From Candidatus Tidjanibacter faecipullorum (lineage in GTDB: Bacteria > Bacteroidota > Bacteroidia > Bacteroidales > Rikenellaceae), in NCBI GenBank assembly GCA_019116245.1, contig DXCC01000031.1:21974-85973 (forward strand): a stretch of DNA of 64,000 nucleotides. The letters are read 5' to 3'. Positions 34,383-43,019 of the stretch are shown piece by piece. Position numbers and translations under genes: made by a program. The notes under the pieces were generated by a model that made no database searches, had not been told where the DNA came from, and worked only from the letters and a program-made list of their open reading frames with translations. Every line of letters starts with the position of its first letter. Positions within the stretch are counted from its first letter, which is position 1.

Positions 34383-35246
34383 ATGGAACGCAAGGATGCA
34401 ATCGCACGGATCATGGAAGCCGTGGCGTCGATCTATTCCCGGGAAGAGGCCCGGATTATTGCCTGGGAGGTTGCCGGGCATATCGGAGGCTTTACCCGTT
34501 CGCAAGGCATTGCCGATCCATCCGCTCCCATTCCGGACGCTTCGGAAGGTGCGCTGGAGGAGGCGTGCCGCCAACTGGCGGCCGGACGTCCGCTGCAGTA
34601 TGTGGTCGGCCAGTCCGAGTTTTACGGTTTACCCTTTGCTGTTGCCGAAGGGGTGTTGATCCCCCGCCCCGAAACGGAGGAACTGGTGCAGTGGATCATT
34701 CGGGACAACGGTCAGCGGGAAGGAACGCGCGTACTGGATATCGGTACGGGAAGCGGCGCCATTGCCGTGGCTTTGGCGCACAACCTGCCGCGTGCCGTGG
34801 TGGATGCGGTGGATATATCGTCCGATGCCTTGCGCATAGCGGCCGATAATGCCGCTCGCAATCATGTGGCTGTCCGTTTCCTGGCAGGCGATGCCCTGCA
34901 GCCGACAACGGAGTTCGTAAAGGGGCTGCCACAGGTTCGGTACGATGTGGTAGTATCCAATCCGCCCTATATTCCCGCCTCGGAATATGCCGACATGCGG
35001 GATAATGTGCGTCGCTGGGAACCGGCTGCTGCCTTGTTTGTTCCCGACGATGATCCGTTGCGCTTTTATCGCGCCATAGGCCGTCATGCCCTGCATGTAT
35101 TGGCTCCGGGCGGGCGGCTCTATTTTGAGATCCATGAGCGCTTCGGCAGGGAGGTATGTGATCTGCTGCAGGCAGAAGGTTTTCTGCAGGTAGAGTGTCG
35201 TAAGGATTTGAACAACAAAGCAAGAATGGTGCGATGCGTGCGATAG
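34383..35246 (+). CDS. prmC: Release factor glutamine methyltransferase PrmC
   Basis: 287 residues, normal length. Methylates the GGQ glutamine of RF1/RF2. SAM site VLDIGTGSGAIAVALA near residue 119, and catalytic NPPY with Asn193 in VVVSNPPYIPASEY. GRPLQYVVGQSEFYGLPF and VLIPRPETEELV are the family N-domain signatures. A frame runs upstream to 34305 but the promoter boxes fix the start. It overlaps recX by 13 bp. Confidence 0.96.
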   Translation: MERKDAIARIMEAVASIYSREEARIIAWEVAGHIGGFTRSQGIADPSAPIPDASEGALEEACRQLAAGRPLQYVVGQSEFYGLPFAVAEGVLIPRPETEELVQWIIRDNGQREGTRVLDIGTGSGAIAVALAHNLPRAVVDAVDISSDALRIAADNAARNHVAVRFLAGDALQPTTEFVKGLPQVRYDVVVSNPPYIPASEYADMRDNVRRWEPAAALFVPDDDPLRFYRAIGRHALHVLAPGGRLYFEIHERFGREVCDLLQAEGFLQVECRKDLNNKARMVRCVR

Positions 35247-35758
35247 AGGACGAACGGGAAGAGCGAGACGGGAAGGAGTCTCGTCAGCGCGTCAAGACGC
35301 CTAACAAGGCGTTACAGGATTTGATGCGGTATGCAGCCCGTGCGGAGCGCTCGAGCGGCGACGCGCTCCGGCTGATGCGCCGATGGGGCATTGGAGAAGT
35401 GGATCGCCGTCAGATTCTGGAAAAGTTGCAACGTCAGCACTTTATTGATGACGAACGATTTGCCGAGGCCTATGTGCGGGAGAAAACCCGCCTGGCAGGC
35501 TGGGGCATTCATAAGATACGGGCCGGGCTGCGCATGAAGGGGATTGCTCCGGCGTTGATTGAGCGGGTCACGCAAGTGTTGTCCGACCAGCGTCCGGATA
35601 ACAAACAGCGATTGGCCGAACTGTTGGCGCGCAAGCGACGTTCACTGAAAGAGGCCGATGTTTACAAAGTTAAAGATAAACTCATCCGGTTCGGTATGTC
35701 CCGAGGGTTTGATTATGAGGATGTAGCTGACGTTGTACAGCAGGTTCTGCAAGATTAG
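35234..35758 (+). CDS. recX: Regulatory protein RecX
   Basis: 174 residues of the RecX/OraA family, which modulates RecA filaments. Helical repeats carry YAARAERSSGDALRLMRRWG, FIDDERFAEAYVREKTRLAGWGIHKIRAGLRMKGI and DKLIRFGMSRGFDYEDV. The N-terminal ~25 residues are charged. Here it is coupled to prmC by a 13-bp overlap and is about 6 kb from recA, not next to it. Confidence 0.92.
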   Translation: MRAIEDEREERDGKESRQRVKTPNKALQDLMRYAARAERSSGDALRLMRRWGIGEVDRRQILEKLQRQHFIDDERFAEAYVREKTRLAGWGIHKIRAGLRMKGIAPALIERVTQVLSDQRPDNKQRLAELLARKRRSLKEADVYKVKDKLIRFGMSRGFDYEDVADVVQQVLQD

Positions 35759-35848
35759 ATATAAGTCTCTTTATAGTTATATTTACTCTTGTAAATAATG
35801 CATACGCAAATGTAATCACATGTGTCAACGCGGATTTCGCATGCGTGT

Positions 35849-35902
35849 CATGCCGCCGTCGTAAGTTAACGACTGGTAGGTAAGACGGAGTGATGCGGCG
35901 CG
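35849..35902. other. Possible structured element in the recX-MFS gap
   Basis: GCCGC (35852-35856) can pair with GCGGC (35895-35899) and CGTC with GACG inside it; a competing inner hairpin GTCGT/ACGAC also forms. No T-run follows, so it is not a clear terminator. The rest of the 270-bp gap is AT-rich; the 9-mer TATGCAAAC occurs twice near 35930 and 35971. Confidence 0.3.
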
Positions 35903-36028
35903 AAGACAGTGGTATAATATTGTGGTTTATATGCAAACAGATACAGCTCTGTTTATCAAGCTATTATATGTATGCAAACCTATGCTTTCCGACTTAAGTC
36001 AATAGTTATTGCCGGAGGGTGTTAAGAA

Positions 36029-37483
36029 TTATTGTCTGGATTTTTTCTTGACCCGTACACCTTCCGGGAGCGGAAGGGAGATGCGGGAGAAACTGGCAGT
36101 TGCCCCCGCCAGGGCAAAGCAGCCGGCCAAAATGAGTGTCAAATGGGTGCTGTTGGGGGAAATGTGGAACAGCAGGGCAACCAAAGCGGCACCGGTAGTT
36201 TGGCCAACGAGTCGGGAGGTAGCCAGCATGCCGCTGGCGCTGCCGCTGCGGTGGGCAGGCGCAGAGCCTACCATGATGCTGTTGTTGGGGGACTGGAAGA
36301 GGCCGAATCCCATGCCGCACAGCGCCAGCCTCCAGATGATATCGGTTGACGTCGGTTGCGCCGGCAACCAGGCGAGCAACAGCAATCCGACAGTCATGCA
36401 GAGCAGCCCCAGTCCTCCCAGCAGACCGGCATGAATGCGTTCAATCAGGCGTCCGGCCAGTGGTGCGACAATCACAATGATGGCCGGCCAGGCAGTCATG
36501 ATCAGTCCCGTAGATACGGCGTCATAACCGAATGTCCGTTGCAGGTAAAAGGGGAGTGCCACGAGGGCCAGCGACTGGGCAATGAATGAGCAGATGCTGG
36601 TTGCTACGGACATGGCAAAGATCGGGATGCGCAACAGGTCGAAGGGCAGTATCGGATACTGTTTGTGGAGCTGACTGCGCACGAAAATCGTACCGATGAT
36701 GAGCAGCAGCACAATGCCGCCGATGATATAGGGCAGGGAGATGCCGTGGGCATAACCTTCGATGGAGGCGATCAGTAATCCGAATGTCAAGGCATTCATG
36801 ATGGCGTCACGCCAGTCGAACCGCCGTCCGGTATTTTTGACCGGATTCTCCGGCAGGAAGTTGTAACTTAATGAGTAAGCGATAATTCCGACCGGTATGT
36901 TGATGGCAAACAGCCAGGGCCATGGCGCAAAGGAGAGGATGCCGGCGGCAATAGTGGGGCCGGCAACTGCGGAAACGGCAACAACCGTGGCATTCAGTCC
37001 CATGCCACGCCCCAGATACCGTCTGGGATAAATAATACGGATCAGTGTTGTGTTGACACTGGTCACGGCGGCTGCTCCGAAGCCTTGACAAACACGTGCC
37101 GCGACCAGCATGCCGAATGAGTGGGCGAAGGTGCAGACGACCGAAGCGGCCGTAAAGGTCATCAGGCCCATCAGGTAGATCTTGCGATAACCGATCAGGT
37201 CTCCCAGAGTTGAAAAGGAGAGGAGGGAGATGACGATGGCCAACTGGTAGGCATTCACAATCCAGATCGAATCGGACGGCGAAATATTGAGTTCGTGACT
37301 GATGGTCGGCAGGGCCACATTGGCGATGGCGCCGTCGAGCACGGACAGGGATACGCCGAATGCAACGGCCAGAATCGCCCAAATGCGTTGCGGCATGGGC
37401 ACGCCGTCCCATGTGTTGGGCTGGGTGGATTGATTTTGTATTTGAGGCCGACTGGCGGCCGTATTATGGTAACGTGTGAACAC
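36029..37483 (-). CDS. MFS multidrug efflux transporter (DHA2-like)
   Basis: 484-residue inner-membrane transporter with about 14 helices. Motifs: SVLDGAIANVALPTI in the first helix, GDLIGYRKIYLMG (motif A) and ARVCQGFGAAAV (motif B region), then a motif-C-like AVAGPTIAAGI. A proton-coupled exporter of the EmrB/QacA group; substrate unknown. A hydrophilic 30-residue N-terminal extension precedes MPQRIW, which is an alternative start. The XRE-type regulator lies upstream in the same direction and could control it. Confidence 0.9.
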   Translation of the reverse strand: MFTRYHNTAASRPQIQNQSTQPNTWDGVPMPQRIWAILAVAFGVSLSVLDGAIANVALPTISHELNISPSDSIWIVNAYQLAIVISLLSFSTLGDLIGYRKIYLMGLMTFTAASVVCTFAHSFGMLVAARVCQGFGAAAVTSVNTTLIRIIYPRRYLGRGMGLNATVVAVSAVAGPTIAAGILSFAPWPWLFAINIPVGIIAYSLSYNFLPENPVKNTGRRFDWRDAIMNALTFGLLIASIEGYAHGISLPYIIGGIVLLLIIGTIFVRSQLHKQYPILPFDLLRIPIFAMSVATSICSFIAQSLALVALPFYLQRTFGYDAVSTGLIMTAWPAIIVIVAPLAGRLIERIHAGLLGGLGLLCMTVGLLLLAWLPAQPTSTDIIWRLALCGMGFGLFQSPNNSIMVGSAPAHRSGSASGMLATSRLVGQTTGAALVALLFHISPNSTHLTLILAGCFALAGATASFSRISLPLPEGVRVKKKSRQ

Positions 37484-37505
37484 GATAAATTCGATGTTTG
37501 CCTTA

Positions 37506-37513
37506 CAAAGGTA
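37506..37513 (-). promoter_or_regulatory. -7 box of the MFS gene
   Basis: TACCTTTG on the minus strand, 22 bp before the ATG at 37483. The rest of the 313-bp gap to the XRE gene shows no other gene or hairpin. Confidence 0.55.
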
Positions 37514-37796
37514 GTGTTTTTTGGCGAGATCGGGTTTGTCCGGGTGGGAATATCGACGCGGTTCGGGGTTAATGCGGATGACTGGCTTGCGGGGCCTGGT
37601 CGTGTTGGAGTAATTGCCGTGTGTGGGGGTTGCGTTGGAGCGAATGAAGTATCCAGGGTCGAGAACAGGAGGCCGTGCGTGTGGTTTCTTGGCCGTTTCC
37701 TATTCTTTATTTAACATAATATAAATTATGGTGCAATGCAGAAAATGAGTGGGAGAGTCTCCTCGGAAGGCTCATTGGCAGGTTGCGCTGTGCGTG

Positions 37797-38390
37797 TCAG
37801 CGGTCGGTGTAGTCAAAAGATTCTACCGTGTGATCCGTATAGAAAATCATGACACGGCGAATCTGACGTTGGATTGCGTGAATGGATGCAGGTGACGTCG
37901 ATGGTTGCGGTGAGGACGGTGTAACCGGATCGTTGCTCGGCAGATCGGTCACCGAGAAATCCAGGACGCCTTGCGATGTCGAGGGATCGACCTGCGCAGT
38001 TTTTCGTGCGGAATTGTGTGGCGCGGGTGTGTCGGGTGTGTCCGACTGCGCGGTCACATTGGTTTGAGTGGGCGTATGGGTCGTGTTGACGGCAGGTATG
38101 ACGGGATGCGGGGGCTGGTGGCTCGTCGAGGTTGCCGATTCGGCTGCCTCGGCGGCAGATGATGGTTGGGCGGTCGATTGTGTGCGACACATGGAGCCTG
38201 TCCCCAAAATAAACCAGTCCGGATTCAGGTCAGGAAAAGCCAGCAGCAACTTGGTTACAAAATCGATACTGGGCTTGTTACGTCCGGCAAGTATATGGGA
38301 AATACCGGATGGCTGAATGCCTAACATTTCGGCCAGCTTATTGGCAGACAGCTTTTTGTCCTGCAGTAATTGTTGTAAACGCTCCTTCAT
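37797..38390 (-). CDS. XRE-type helix-turn-helix regulator with Pro/Ser/Thr-rich linker
   Basis: 197 residues. The N-terminal HTH (about 1-65) is MKERLQQLLQDKKLSANKLA, then MLGIQPSGISHILAGRNKPS with the recognition helix. Next comes ~105 residues rich in Pro, Ser, Thr and Ala, then a conserved basic/aromatic C-terminal motif RRVMIFYTDHTVESFDY. This HTH-linker-C-tail layout recurs in Bacteroidota regulators; target and signal are unknown. An open frame starts at 38483 but the HTH begins at 38390, and a -7 box lies between them. Confidence 0.82.
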   Translation of the reverse strand: MKERLQQLLQDKKLSANKLAEMLGIQPSGISHILAGRNKPSIDFVTKLLLAFPDLNPDWFILGTGSMCRTQSTAQPSSAAEAAESATSTSHQPPHPVIPAVNTTHTPTQTNVTAQSDTPDTPAPHNSARKTAQVDPSTSQGVLDFSVTDLPSNDPVTPSSPQPSTSPASIHAIQRQIRRVMIFYTDHTVESFDYTDR

Positions 38391-38407
38391 GTCCCGTATG
38401 TGTTTTA

Positions 38408-38415
38408 CAAAAATA
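38408..38415 (-). promoter_or_regulatory. -7 box of the XRE regulator gene
   Basis: TATTTTTG on the minus strand, 17 bp before the ATG at 38390. Confidence 0.5.
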
Positions 38416-38753
38416 AAATAAAAACAAATGCAATGGTGTGATTGGCAAGAAATAATTGGGGCCTCATTACCGGGTTGAATCATTATGCTTAATGTAATTT
38501 ATTTATTTCGATATCGTGTCTTATATTGCTGGTTTTATGTGTATTTGTGTATGTGTGCATTCTTAATTGTGACGTTATTGGTAGTTGTTTTGCTATCTAT
38601 GAATTTTGTATTTATATTTTTACTGGATGTATGTATTGTTAATTTATTGGTTTTTATTTAGTTGTTGTTATTTGTTCATTTTTACAACATGATTTACTGG
38701 AGGGTTTTGAGGTGGACTTGTGTGGTTCTTTGTGTTGTGTTTACAAATGTACA
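38416..38753. other. AT-rich intergenic region
   Basis: About 340 bp of markedly AT-rich DNA between the XRE regulator and HIT genes, unlike the GC-rich neighbourhood. No coding frame, tRNA or clear repeat seen. It may be a divergent spacer or remnant. Confidence 0.5.
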
Positions 38754-38785
38754 TAAAAAAGAGGGGCGTATTGCTACGTCCCTCT
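38754..38785 (-). terminator. Terminator of the recA-rsh-HIT unit
   Basis: Minus-strand stem AGAGGGACGTA pairing imperfectly with TACGCCCCTCT, followed by a T6 run; 40 bp after the HIT gene. Confidence 0.75.
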
Positions 38786-38827
38786 CGGTATCGGAGTATG
38801 GAGTTTTACGGGCTACCCTTCCCTGCC

Positions 38828-39214
38828 CTATTCCTCGTTGATGGTGCGGGCTATGGCAGCCAGTTCGTCGCTGGACAGATTGAGTTTATGTTTGAAATCT
38901 ACCTCGCCTTCCGTGGAAATGGGCATCAGATGGATATGTACGTGCGGAACTTCCATGCCGATGACCGCCACGGCTACCCGTTTGCAGGCAATTTTGCGTT
39001 CCAGCTTGTGGGCCACCTTTTTTGCAAAAATCATCAGGTCGGCCAGTTCTTCGTCGGACAGGTTAAAAATGTAGTCGTTCTCTTTTTTAGGGATCACCAA
39101 CGTGTGGCCCTTGACAACGGGATTGATGTCCAGGAAGGCGTAGTGTTTGTCGTCTTCCGCAATTTTGTAGCTGGGGATTTCCCCTTTTGCTATTTTAGAA
39201 AAAAGCGTAGCCAT
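38828..39214 (-). CDS. HIT family hydrolase
   Basis: 128 residues of the histidine triad superfamily (Hint-like): catalytic motif VPHVHIHLMPI with His91, His93 and His95; upstream FLDINPVVKGHTLVIPKK. It hydrolyses nucleoside phosphoramidates or related nucleotides. Last gene in a minus-strand unit, 21 bp after the small membrane-anchored gene. Confidence 0.93.
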   Translation of the reverse strand: MATLFSKIAKGEIPSYKIAEDDKHYAFLDINPVVKGHTLVIPKKENDYIFNLSDEELADLMIFAKKVAHKLERKIACKRVAVAVIGMEVPHVHIHLMPISTEGEVDFKHKLNLSSDELAAIARTINEE

Positions 39215-39235
39215 AAAAATTATGTATTTGAATGG

Positions 39236-39592
39236 TCAGAATTTCGGGGTCATGATTTCTGAATACAGCATGGCCTGCCTCAGATCAAAATGTCGCATCA
39301 AATCCGAACCGGCTTCTGCGGCAGGCGTGGCAACCGGCTCGGACGCACCGTTCGCAGGAAGAGGCGGCACGGAGCCATGAGAGCGTGCAGATGGCAAGTC
39401 GGTCGGCTTGACGACAGGCTGTACCGGTGACAAGGAATGTTGCGTTGCGTCGGGTTCGGACTGTTCCGGGTGAGCGGTCGGGGCAGCTGGCGTTACTACC
39501 CGACCAGATGGTTTACGCCGATTGGACAAGGTGAGTTTCGGTCCAATGAAGCCGACGATGGCAACAATGATCAGAGGCAGCATCCACTCCAT
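39236..39592 (-). CDS. Small membrane-anchored hypothetical protein
   Basis: 118 residues: an N-terminal membrane helix (about 3-20: WMLPLIIVAIVGFIGPKL), a long Pro/Ala/Ser-rich linker, and a C-terminal short conserved-looking part (DLMRHFDLRQAMLYSEIM). No family recognised. It lies 12 bp after rsh and 21 bp before the HIT gene. The FDLRQAMLYSEIM end resembles a peptide docking motif rather than a folded domain (inference). Confidence 0.7.
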   Translation of the reverse strand: MEWMLPLIIVAIVGFIGPKLTLSNRRKPSGRVVTPAAPTAHPEQSEPDATQHSLSPVQPVVKPTDLPSARSHGSVPPLPANGASEPVATPAAEAGSDLMRHFDLRQAMLYSEIMTPKF

Positions 39593-39604
39593 GACAAAAC
39601 GGTG

Positions 39605-41806
39605 TTACAAGGTTCGATTCACTTTCTCTATGCCCTTGATGTGGCTGACGCTGTCGAGCAGTGCGTTCAGGCTGGCCGTATCCGACACGTAGACACTGAT
39701 CTTTCCTTCGAAGATGCCGTCGTGGCTCTGGATGGAAAGGTTGCGGATATTGATACCCTGCTCCACGGTGATGACCTGGGACAGGTCGACCAGAATACCG
39801 ATGCGGTCGATACCGCGCACTTCCAGTTCGGCCAGATAGGATTCGGCCTTATAGCTGGACCACTTGATGTTGGTGACGATGTTCTCGCCGTGTTGGGCAG
39901 CCAGTCGGGTAATGTCTTCGCAACCGGCTTTGTGTACGACAATCGTATTCGATTCCGGGTTGCGGTAACCGACAATCTCATCTCCGGGAATCGGGTTGCA
40001 TCCGTCGGCAATGACAAACTTCGGTGCGTTGGCATCCGGTTCGCCGCCGCCGACCACCATGTCTCCCCCGCCCGTCTTGGAGGGTTTTGTTAATTGGATA
40101 TCCCAGAATTTCAGTACTTTGCTCATCGAATTCTGGCGCAATACCTTTTCGACATCGTCCAGGTTGATGATGCCGGATCCCAGTTTGCTGTAGAATTCGT
40201 CCTTGTTGCGGCATTCGTAGGCCGGCAGGATCTTGCGGAAAACGCGGGCGCGCGGTGTGATGCCGAATTCGCTCATCTTGCGTTCGAAAAGCTCCATGCC
40301 GTGCTCCACGTTGTTTTCGCGCGAGCGTTTTAGAAAGGTGGTGATCGACTGTTTGGCCTTGGCGGTCGTGACATGGTCCAACCACTCCAGACTCGGATGG
40401 GCGTTGTCGGAGGTGATGATCTCGACCTGGTCGCCGTTCTTCAGGGTCTGGTAGATCGATTCGATCTTGTGATTGACCTTGGCGCCGATGGCCTTGTTGC
40501 CGACATTCGTGTGAATATTGTAGGCAAAGTCCAGTACGGTGGCGTTCTGCGGCATCTTGCGCGGCTCGCCTTTCGGGGTGAAGACGACGATCTCGTTGGT
40601 GTAGAGGGTCAGTCGTACGTTGTCCAGAAATTCGATGGCATCGTCCGTCGGGCCGTGCAGGGCATTGCGCACCTCCTGGAGCCAGTTGTCGAATTCGTCG
40701 TCAGAACTGTGCTCCTGTTTGTATTTCCAGTGGGCGGCGAATCCCCTTTCGGCGATTTCGTCCATACGCTCCGAACGGATCTGAACCTCGGCCCAGACGC
40801 CGTCCGGTCCCATGACCGTAACGTGTAGCGCTTCGTATCCGTTGGCTTTTGGGAAATTGACCCAGTCCCGGATACGGTCGGGCTTCGGCGGGAAGATGTC
40901 CGTGATCAGCGAGTAGATGTGCCAGCACTGCGACTTTTCGGGAATCAGTTCGGTCGGTTTGAATACGATGCGGATGGCGAACAGGTCGTAAACGTCCTCG
41001 AACGGGATGTTCTTCCGCTGCATTTTGGACCAGATCGAAAAGATGCTCTTGACCCGTCCGGAGATTGTGAAGTCAATTCCACTGTCGGTCAGCTGTTTGC
41101 GGATCGGTGCAATGAACCGGTCGATGAAAGCGGTACGGGCCGCTTCCGTTTCGTTCAGCTTTTGGGCGATCTCGTTATACTGCTCCGGATAGCGGTATTT
41201 CAGACTCAGGTCTTCCAGTTCCGTTTTGATGCTGTACAGGCCGAGGCGATAGGCCAGCGGCGCGAACAGGTAGAGGGTTTCGCTGGAGATCTTGATCTGT
41301 TTGTTGCGGGGCATGGAGGCCATGGTCCGCATGTTGTGGAGCCGGTCGGCAATCTTGATCAGAATGACCCGCACGTCGTCCGAGAGCGTCAGCAACACCT
41401 TGCGGAAATAAGCGGCCTGCTTGGAGGTGTCCGTGTTGACCACGCCGGCCATTTTGGTCAGGCCGTCCACCATGTAGGCAACTTTCTCGCCGAAGATGGC
41501 TTCGATCTCCTCGACCGTGTAGTCCGTATCCTCCACCACGTCGTGCAGCAGAGCGGCTGCTACGGATTTGGAACCCAGCCCGATCTCCTCGACAACAATC
41601 TTGGCGACGGCAATGGGGTGCAGGATATAAGGTTCGCCGCTCCGACGGAGCACGCCTTTGTGTGCCTCCTTGGCGAGAAAAAAGGCCTTGCGAATCAACT
41701 CCCACTCCTCGTCGGTCTTGGCAATCTTCTTGCACGAGTCAATCAGATCGTTGTAGCGATCGGTAATGATGAGTTCCTGTTCTTCGGTATATCCTGCCGT
41801 TTCCAT
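39605..41806 (-). CDS. rsh: Bifunctional (p)ppGpp synthetase/hydrolase (RelA/SpoT, Rsh)
   Basis: 733 residues, full-length long RSH. The N-terminal HD hydrolase has HP-x-AVAKIVVEEIG and LLHDVVEDTD (HDxxED), so hydrolysis is intact. Synthetase: GRVKSIFSIWSKMQRKNIPF, VYDLFAIRIVF and EVQIRSERMDEIAERGFAAHW. Then TGS (VVFTPKGEPRKMPQNATVLDFAY) and a C-terminal ACT domain. It sets (p)ppGpp in starvation. It lies 24 bp downstream of recA on the minus strand, hence cotranscription of DNA repair and stringent-response genes. Confidence 0.96.
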   Translation of the reverse strand: METAGYTEEQELIITDRYNDLIDSCKKIAKTDEEWELIRKAFFLAKEAHKGVLRRSGEPYILHPIAVAKIVVEEIGLGSKSVAAALLHDVVEDTDYTVEEIEAIFGEKVAYMVDGLTKMAGVVNTDTSKQAAYFRKVLLTLSDDVRVILIKIADRLHNMRTMASMPRNKQIKISSETLYLFAPLAYRLGLYSIKTELEDLSLKYRYPEQYNEIAQKLNETEAARTAFIDRFIAPIRKQLTDSGIDFTISGRVKSIFSIWSKMQRKNIPFEDVYDLFAIRIVFKPTELIPEKSQCWHIYSLITDIFPPKPDRIRDWVNFPKANGYEALHVTVMGPDGVWAEVQIRSERMDEIAERGFAAHWKYKQEHSSDDEFDNWLQEVRNALHGPTDDAIEFLDNVRLTLYTNEIVVFTPKGEPRKMPQNATVLDFAYNIHTNVGNKAIGAKVNHKIESIYQTLKNGDQVEIITSDNAHPSLEWLDHVTTAKAKQSITTFLKRSRENNVEHGMELFERKMSEFGITPRARVFRKILPAYECRNKDEFYSKLGSGIINLDDVEKVLRQNSMSKVLKFWDIQLTKPSKTGGGDMVVGGGEPDANAPKFVIADGCNPIPGDEIVGYRNPESNTIVVHKAGCEDITRLAAQHGENIVTNIKWSSYKAESYLAELEVRGIDRIGILVDLSQVITVEQGINIRNLSIQSHDGIFEGKISVYVSDTASLNALLDSVSHIKGIEKVNRTL

Positions 41807-41830
41807 TCCGTATTTATATTAAGTATGATA

Positions 41831-42856
41831 TCAGGCCTTTTTGGCTGTACGGGCCTCTTGCATGGCCTCGCGCACCTTGGCCTCGATTTCTTCCATCAGC
41901 GGCTCGTCCGATTTCAGCAGCGCCTTGACCGCGTCGCGGCCCTGCGCCAGTTTGCGGTCGCCGTAGGCATACCACGAACCGCTCTTCTTGATGATGCCGT
42001 AGTCCACACCCAGGTCGATGATCTCGCCCACCTTGGAGATGCCTTCGCCGTACATGATGTCAAATTCGGCGCGGCGGAAAGGCGGCGCAACCTTGTTTTT
42101 GACCACTTTCACCTTGGCACGGGCACCCAACTGCTCCTCGCCGTCCTTGATGCTGGTCGTTTTGCGGATGTCGATGCGCACGCTGGCGTAGAATTTCAGC
42201 GCGTTACCGCCGGTGGTCGTTTCGGGGTTGCCGTACACGACGCCGATCTTGTCACGCAGCTGGTTGATGAAGATGCAGACGGTCTTCGTCTTGCTGATGC
42301 TGGCCGTCAGTTTGCGGAGGGCCTGCGACATCAGGCGGGCCTGCAGACCCATTTTCGATTCGCCCATGTCGCCTTCGATCTCTGCTTTTGGAGTCAGTGC
42401 GGCTACCGAGTCGATCACGATGATGTCGATTGCGCTGGAGCGGATCAGGCTGTCGGCAATTTCGAGGGCCTGCTCGCCGTTGTCGGGCTGCGAGATCAGC
42501 AGGTTGTCCACATCCACGCCGAGGGCCTGCGCATAGCTGCGGTCGAAGGCGTGTTCGGCATCGATGAAGGCGGCCAGACCGCCGGCTTTCTGCGCTTCGG
42601 CGATCGCATGCAGGGCCAGGGTGGTCTTGCCGGAGGATTCCGGACCGAAAATCTCCACCACGCGTCCTTTGGGGTAGCCGCCTACCCCCAATGCCATATC
42701 CAGTGTCAACGAACCGGACGGTATGACGGCCACGTCCTCGACGTTTTCGCTGCTCATGCGCATCACGGCGCCTTTGCCGAAATCTTTTTCGATCTTGTCG
42801 AGAACGGCATTCAACACCTTGAGTTTGTCCGCGTTGACTTCTTTTCTTTCTGCCAT
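41831..42856 (-). CDS. recA: Recombinase RecA
   Basis: 341 residues, usual length. Walker [24 protein letters not shown] and [17 protein letters not shown] are clear RecA signatures; the C-terminal part is rich in charged residues. Forms DNA filaments for strand exchange and repair. It lies between the dnaA terminator and rsh. A promoter is not obvious. Confidence 0.97.
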   Translation of the reverse strand: MAERKEVNADKLKVLNAVLDKIEKDFGKGAVMRMSSENVEDVAVIPSGSLTLDMALGVGGYPKGRVVEIFGPESSGKTTLALHAIAEAQKAGGLAAFIDAEHAFDRSYAQALGVDVDNLLISQPDNGEQALEIADSLIRSSAIDIIVIDSVAALTPKAEIEGDMGESKMGLQARLMSQALRKLTASISKTKTVCIFINQLRDKIGVVYGNPETTTGGNALKFYASVRIDIRKTTSIKDGEEQLGARAKVKVVKNKVAPPFRRAEFDIMYGEGISKVGEIIDLGVDYGIIKKSGSWYAYGDRKLAQGRDAVKALLKSDEPLMEEIEAKVREAMQEARTAKKA

Positions 42857-42964
42857 GTTTCTGTCGTTTCTTTTAAGTAAAGGTCACGTAAAAATACACA
42901 AAAAAACGCAATTTTCATAATCGCATTTTCCGCCGTCACGCACGAAGCGTGTCTTGCATAAATA

Positions 42965-43000
42965 AATGGCTGGAATCCCTCTGGACTCCAGCTATTTAAA
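42965..43000 (-). terminator. Probable terminator after dnaA
   Basis: Minus-strand stem GCTGGAGTCC pairing with GGATTCCAGC, followed by ATTTATTTAT, a weak T-rich tail. It lies about 20 bp after the dnaA stop. Confidence 0.6.
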
Positions 43001-43019
43001 GCAGTAATGGGTAATGGAT

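Noticed and set aside
35759..38760. Horizontally acquired island
   Set aside because: Spacers are AT-rich, but the MFS gene has codon use like its neighbours and there are no integrase, tRNA-site or end repeats.
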